Below, one piece after another: positions 59,653 through 64,000 of a stretch of DNA of 64,000 nucleotides. How positions within the stretch are numbered: position 1 is the stretch's first letter; each line of letters starts with the position of its first letter. The position numbers and the translations under genes were made by a program. Below the pieces are notes generated by a model that worked only from the letters and a program-made list of their open reading frames with translations, searched no databases and had not been told where the DNA came from. The stretch is from Bradysia coprophila (Eukaryota > Arthropoda > Insecta > Diptera > Sciaridae): the NCBI RefSeq assembly GCF_014529535.1, contig NW_023503340.1, positions 248,001 to 312,000 on the forward strand, in the 5' to 3' direction.

Positions 59653-60435
59653 CCGTACGAAGTACGAAGGGGCTTATAGGATTACGATGCCGTGTGTAAT
59701 TGATGGAATTCGAAGCAGACGGTAAGGGCAAAGTGTTTGCCTATGTTCATAGATAACGAATCCACAATAAAAATTTTGTCCGTCCGTCCGTCTGTCCGTC
59801 CGTCTGTCACGTCGATATCTTGAGTAAATCAAATCCGATTTCAAAATTTTTTTTTCCCCTGAAAGATAGTCAAAATAGTGAGGCTAAGTTCGAAGATGGG
59901 CGATTTTGGGTCGACCCTTCCGGAGCTGGGGCCCAATAAGTGCCTAACTGTTTTTCGACGATATCTCCAGACATTTAACCACTGCACTTGTAAGTGATAC
60001 GTCAAATGAAAGGTATTTACAATACCGATCGACAAAAAAAAAGTTTATGAAAATCGGATGACCGACTCGTGAGTTAGACCCCTTGGTGTGAACTAGGTAC
60101 AGGGCGGCAAGCCGTTTTTGCTTGTAGGTTGGCCAAATTTGAACGTATTTAGATGGATTTTGCTTTATTAGATAGGTATTGACCGTACCAATCAGGGAAA
60201 AAAAAGTTTATGAAATTCGATTCACCGGAGCGTGAGCTAGGTCTCTTGGAGTGAGCTTATATGTGGCTACTCGGCCGTACAGTGAAGGTGGTGTTTTTTG
60301 TTAATATCTCGAGTAAACTTTGACCGAATTTCAAATTTTTTTTTGTTTGAAAGCTACTAACGATTGTAAAGCAGCCGTTCCACCTCCTAACAAAATGGCC
60401 GTCGGCCGCCATTTTGGATTTTTGTAAAATCAATA
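59653..60435. repeat. Dispersed CGTACGAAGTAC repeat, copy 2
   Basis: CCCCGTACGAAGTACGAAGG opens the unit, followed by a GTCCGTCCGTCTGTCCGTCC microsatellite, CTTGAGTAAATC, GATATCTCCAGACATTTAAC, CGATCGACAAAAAAAAAGTT and GACCGACTCGTGAGTTAGAC, in the same order and spacing as 36785-37560. Ends near AACAAAATGGCCGTCGG. Confidence 0.8.
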
Positions 60436-61116
60436 TAAATAGGTGAAAATGATAATTCCAAAATCACTGATCAGTGGGAAGTGTAGTTTGTGTTACTTTT
60501 GAAAGGAACGTCGTACGAGGCTTCGTAATTGCGCTATGCGCAATTTTTAAGACGTACACATTGCATAAGAATTTTACGATGTTTACGGGCGCAATAGGCT
60601 TACGGTAGGAGTAGGGCGACGGACGAAGTATGGTCACGTGCGCAATAGATGTACGGGTTTGTACGGGGCTCAGTCGCAGCAAACGCTCCGACTGTTCTGA
60701 CGGCTCGTTTTTTATCAAAACGTCTTTTTCCTTATGTAGTTCAATAATTGAAACTTTTATGGTTTACACTTTTTTGACGGCAGTATCGACCAGCAACTTG
60801 GCCTTTATTTTCTTTTTCTTGTCGACTGGACCCTTCTTTCAAGTTTATAAGATTCACCATATTTTTGGTCGAAGTGCGACGATAGTTTGTTTGTTATCGC
60901 TAAATCCACGTTCGGGATCGTTGTTTACATGACTAGAAAAGACTGTTTTCAAATTCATTGCCGCGTTATTAAAAAAATTACCTGTTTTTCAGTTTATAAA
61001 AAATAATTTTATCACCTTTTTAGGAATTTTAGGATTTTTATAAGATTTTAGGAGATTTTAGGTGGATTTGGTCCATTTTAGGAATTTTATGAATTTTAGG
61101 AGGAGTGGGAACTCTG

Positions 61117-61949
61117 GATCTATCTTCATCGGAAGAGCAACCTCAATGAATTCCGTGATGAGATTTTCTTGTAATACAGGCAGTAAACTTTTTGCCGTTT
61201 TCAAATGTCACGACCTGAGAGCTGCTGATGTCATAATAGTAGATCACATCATCTTGGAAAACCATAGAAACCATAGAAACTATAGAAATGTGAATGACAG
61301 CTGGTCTATGTGGGAGTGGGTTAGTGTGATCAAAGTATAGATCATTTTCAAGGCCGTTTGAAATGCCATCCACGTCAAACAAATCTCATTCAAATGAATG
61401 AATGAACGAAGCATTTAAAGAAATTTAAGTGAGGTTACGTCTGAAAGTACCGTATCTTGAATATAATCTATACTGGAGGTAATGCAAATGCGCAGTTTTG
61501 CGTTGAATTCGTTTGCGTCAAGTTGCAGCTAGTGTTGAGTTCAATTCCATAGATTCCATACAAACTTACCAGGTACAACAACATTAGACACAAGAAAATA
61601 TGATGATGACAACATTACAAAAATGAATCCACTGAGGGTTGGATTACCTTCAATGTTATATACTTTGGGAGTGATGATCTGTAGCAAGGCTGTATACTTT
61701 GGGGCGACTGGTTGATCTTTACAGATTGAGTGCTGGCGAGTCATTCTCTGTAAATAGAGTTTCGTCATCCGGAATTTTGGGCCTATTAGTGTAGCTTGAG
61801 GCCATACTTCGCTCACTACGAGATTTTCTTCTACTGATTTTGTTCAGAATTGTTGCTACACAGAAGGCTAAGAAACATTTTCATGCTTCGGGGCCGAAAA
61901 TGAGGGCAATTTTTCGAATTTTCTCGGGTTTCCGGCCCTCTGCATGAAA
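61117..61949. other. Intergenic DNA, no gene seen
   Basis: No supported frame; includes a run of ACCATAGAAACCATAGAAAC at about 61260. Confidence 0.4.
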
Positions 61950-62078
61950 ACTCACATGTGCACCTGTTTGGGACGGTTGATTTAAGGCACTTTCGCTTGT
62001 AAGCCTCACTTCGTTCGGCCTACAATCCGCGAAATTGCCTAAAATCAATCGTCCAAAACAGGTACACAAATGACTATT
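61950..62078. mobile_element. MITE of the TAGTTATTTGTGTA family, third copy
   Basis: GTGCACCTGTTTGGGACGGT on the left and ATCGTCCAAAACAGGTACAC, AAATGACTATT on the right. The central CCTCACTTCGTTCGGCCTAC and CCGCGAAATTGCC are in the opposite orientation to the copy at 49705. Confidence 0.65.
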
Positions 62079-62883
62079 TCAGTCAAATTATTTCAGTCAA
62101 ATTGACTTCAATCGAAGTTTTTCGCGAGATTTTCGCATTGTTTTTCCGTTTTTCCATTTCGTTGTTTCGTTGTCGTTGTTGCTGTTTTGCCGGTGATTGT
62201 GCAATTTTCGCTGGATGGATGAATGGTGAAAATGAGCGGATCAGAAGGTTGGTGACATGAGTACGGCGCATGAGAATTTTTATTTTTTGTTTTTGAAGCT
62301 CAGGCTCAGTTCTTTTGTTTGCTTTGCTGCATTTTTTGGTGATTTCTTAGCAGCTTTCCGCTATTTCCCCAAATTTTCCATCAGCAGATGGCAATTTCTC
62401 AATGCAAACTATCCTACACTTGTTCATGGAACGTTTTGCTGCTGTCTTGTGTAAGAGGCTAGCGGAAGCAACTGAAGATGGTCAGTCCACTCTGACCAGT
62501 GACCGCCGTTAGTTCTCGAGGTCGAAACAGCTTTTCTTTCTTCTTTTTTGTCACTTTACGTGATGTGTGGGCAAGGGAAGAGCTATAGCTCTGTTTGTCG
62601 TTCCGAAGGATAGTTTCTTTGTGATTTAGTGAATGTGAAAAGGAGTCCTGTTTTGGTTTGTGTGCAGATGTCCGGTTCTTGCAATTTGCGCCCCTGAGCT
62701 TTTCGTCTCAGGTTAAGCAAAATTGGTATGTGCGAAGTTGTTTATGTCCCCATAGTTTACAGCCTTGGACCTGTAGAACGCTATTAATAAGCAAAATAGA
62801 ATACTTTTTTTTAAATAATCGAGTAGCCAGCATTTCATGTGCAACTAACAATGTAAATGCATTTTTAAACTGAAACTTATCGG
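62079..62883. other. Intergenic DNA, no gene seen
   Basis: Only short frames. No RNA gene recognised. Confidence 0.4.
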
Positions 62884-63302
62884 GTAGCGGTACATTGGAC
62901 CAAAAAACATCTTGAAGATATTTTCGTCACATTTCCATGCATAGGCTGATGCATAGCAAAAGCAGAAAAAAGTATGAAAAAATAAAAAAACCTGACTTTG
63001 GTGACCAATGTTCACAATGGTTGATTTTCGGAGAAGATTGCAAATTTAAACTTTGTTTTAACGTAAATGTAGATTTGAAGAACTAATAAACATTATGTTA
63101 AGTCGAGCAACATCCGTCAGGATCTTCCAATTCGGAATAAATTTAGATTGGATACTTCAATAATTCAAAAGTGTAGTCGAGCTACGATTGAATTTGTGTT
63201 TTGTGATGGTTCATGTGGACTGTACAGAGTAGAAACAACAACAAAAACGGGACGAAAATATCTTACAGGTTTTTTGGTGAATGTAAAAATGGACCAATTT
63301 AC
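62884..63302. mobile_element. Foldback element of about 420 bp
   Basis: CGGTACATTGGACCAAAAAA and TTGAAGATATTTTCGTCAC on the left pair with GACGAAAATATCTTACAGG and TTTTTTGG..ATGGACCAATTTACCG on the right. A diverged relative of its left half is seen at about 26960-27200, where CCAGATATTTTCGTCCC and GTGACCAAAGTTCCTGATGG recur. Confidence 0.6.
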
Positions 63303-63689
63303 CGCTCCTTAAAAATTTTCCGTTTAAAATTTTTCGTCTCCTGAGTTCCGGACCACAATCTAAAAAGTGGTTTTTCGGGGCTTGTGTGGTCGTAAGAAAT
63401 CGATCACCCATAACGTGCAGGTATGGTAACATGTGTAACGTCGTGGTATGTTGATGAAGTGGATTGAAATGATCGAAACAATAGATCAATAGTATCCAAT
63501 AATGGTTACCACTGAAAGGTGAGTATTGTGTCCCTGTGTTGCGAAAATCATTTTAAACTTCCCGTGAGAAAAATGAAAGATTTTCAATGAAATGAAAGAT
63601 CTGCAATTCAGGTGATTTAGACAAATTGGTAATGTTCACTCTCCACTCCATAGTTACGTAAGTAATTATTAGCGGTGACGGGTATTATG
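63303..63689. other. Intergenic DNA
   Basis: No gene or repeat recognised. Confidence 0.35.
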
Positions 63690-64000
63690 ACCCGGGGAAT
63701 TATCCCCCAGACTGAAAAAACTGAAATTAAATTGGAATTATCACCCGGGGAATTAACGCCCAGGCATTATCACCCAGATCATTTGGAATTATCACCCGGT
63801 GAATTAACGCCCAGGCATTATCACCCAGATCATTTGGAATTATCACCCGGTGAATTAACACCCAGGCATTATCACCCAGCTATATAAGAATGATTTCCCA
63901 GCAGTTTGTAGCTTAAAATTATTAGCAACTGAATTGGGAATTATCACCCGGGGAATTATCACCCAGATCAACAGGAATTATCACCCGGGGAATTACCGCC
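63690..64000. repeat. 51-bp tandem repeat (ATTATCACCCGG), runs off the window
   Basis: Unit: GGAATTATCACCCGGTGAAT, TAACGCCCAGGCATTATCAC, CCAGATCATTT (51 bp), nearly identical in consecutive copies from about 63735 to 63880, then a shorter variant to the window end. Because 51 is divisible by three, an open frame with a repeated 17-residue peptide (LELSPGELTPRHYHPDH) is produced; I regard this as a by-product. The array may be one arm of another foldback element whose other arm is outside. Confidence 0.85.

Larger units (their letters stand above)
59161..61116. mobile_element. Composite foldback with TTTTAGGAATTTTAGG arms
   Basis: CAGAGTTCCCACGACTTAGG at 59161 and AGGAGTGGGAACTCTG ending at 61116 share 12 exact terminal bases. 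Arms on both sides consist of TTTTAGGAATTTTAGG and related repeats (59190-59270 and 61020-61105, in inverse orientation relative to the ends). Between them lie a lone foldback arm (59480-59640) and a dispersed repeat copy (59653-60435), so this is either a nest of insertions or a larger element. Confidence 0.6.

Noticed and set aside
60630..60932. Plus-strand 100-codon frame and a Lys-rich minus-strand tail opposite it
   Set aside because: The minus-strand KKGPVDKKKKIKAK-like segment looked ribosomal-protein-like, but it has no start or further similarity.
63690..64000. CRISPR-like appearance of the 51-bp direct repeats
   Set aside because: Units are contiguous without unique spacers and the context is eukaryotic.

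Overview
The window is AT-rich, intron-bearing insect nuclear DNA. The genes recognised (pebbled/hindsight, an Ir93a-type ionotropic receptor, axonemal dynein light chain 1, the largest TFIIIC subunit and an Indy-type SLC13 transporter), the short introns (mostly 34-380 bp) and the many non-autonomous transposons fit a lower dipteran such as a fungus gnat or midge. The species is inferred from gene content only. There are no bacterial-style operons, rRNA genes or CRISPR arrays. Exon models were built by hand from splice signals and reading phase; the phases of every model below add up.

Layout: 1-9.0 kb holds no gene, only AT-rich DNA with foldback elements. 9.0-10.9 kb (-) is a three-exon SLC13/Indy-like transporter, with a 676-bp hAT-like foldback element just upstream of its start codon. 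12.7-14.7 kb (-) is a 5'-truncated RTE-type LINE whose open frame is fused to the arm of a neighbouring foldback element. 18.6-24.9 kb (+) is pebbled/hindsight (RREB1 family, about 15 C2H2 fingers), followed by about 4 kb of AT-rich, probably 3'UTR, sequence. 29.5-31.5 kb contains a large inverted repeat, a 111-bp tandem array and a near-perfect hairpin. 32.2-32.9 kb (-) is DNAL1, next to a scrap of a pebbled exon. 33.3-39 kb is repeat-rich and has a decayed reading frame split by a small transposon, a tRNA-like sequence and a dispersed repeat. 39.2-44.4 kb (+) is a complete 19-exon Ir93a-like receptor. 44.5-51.5 kb has satellites, foldbacks and a broken lytic polysaccharide monooxygenase-like gene. 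51.9-58.8 kb (-) is GTF3C1 (14 exons, about 1,978 aa), which carries a 148-bp transposon inside a coding exon. 59-64 kb is nested repeats ending in a 51-bp tandem array.

The genes look like ordinary unlinked chromosomal neighbours, not one pathway. The unifying theme is the crowd of non-autonomous foldback elements. Several have hAT-like ends and perfect 8-bp target duplications, and each subfamily fills its arms with a different short self-complementary motif. No hAT-type transposase is seen in the window.
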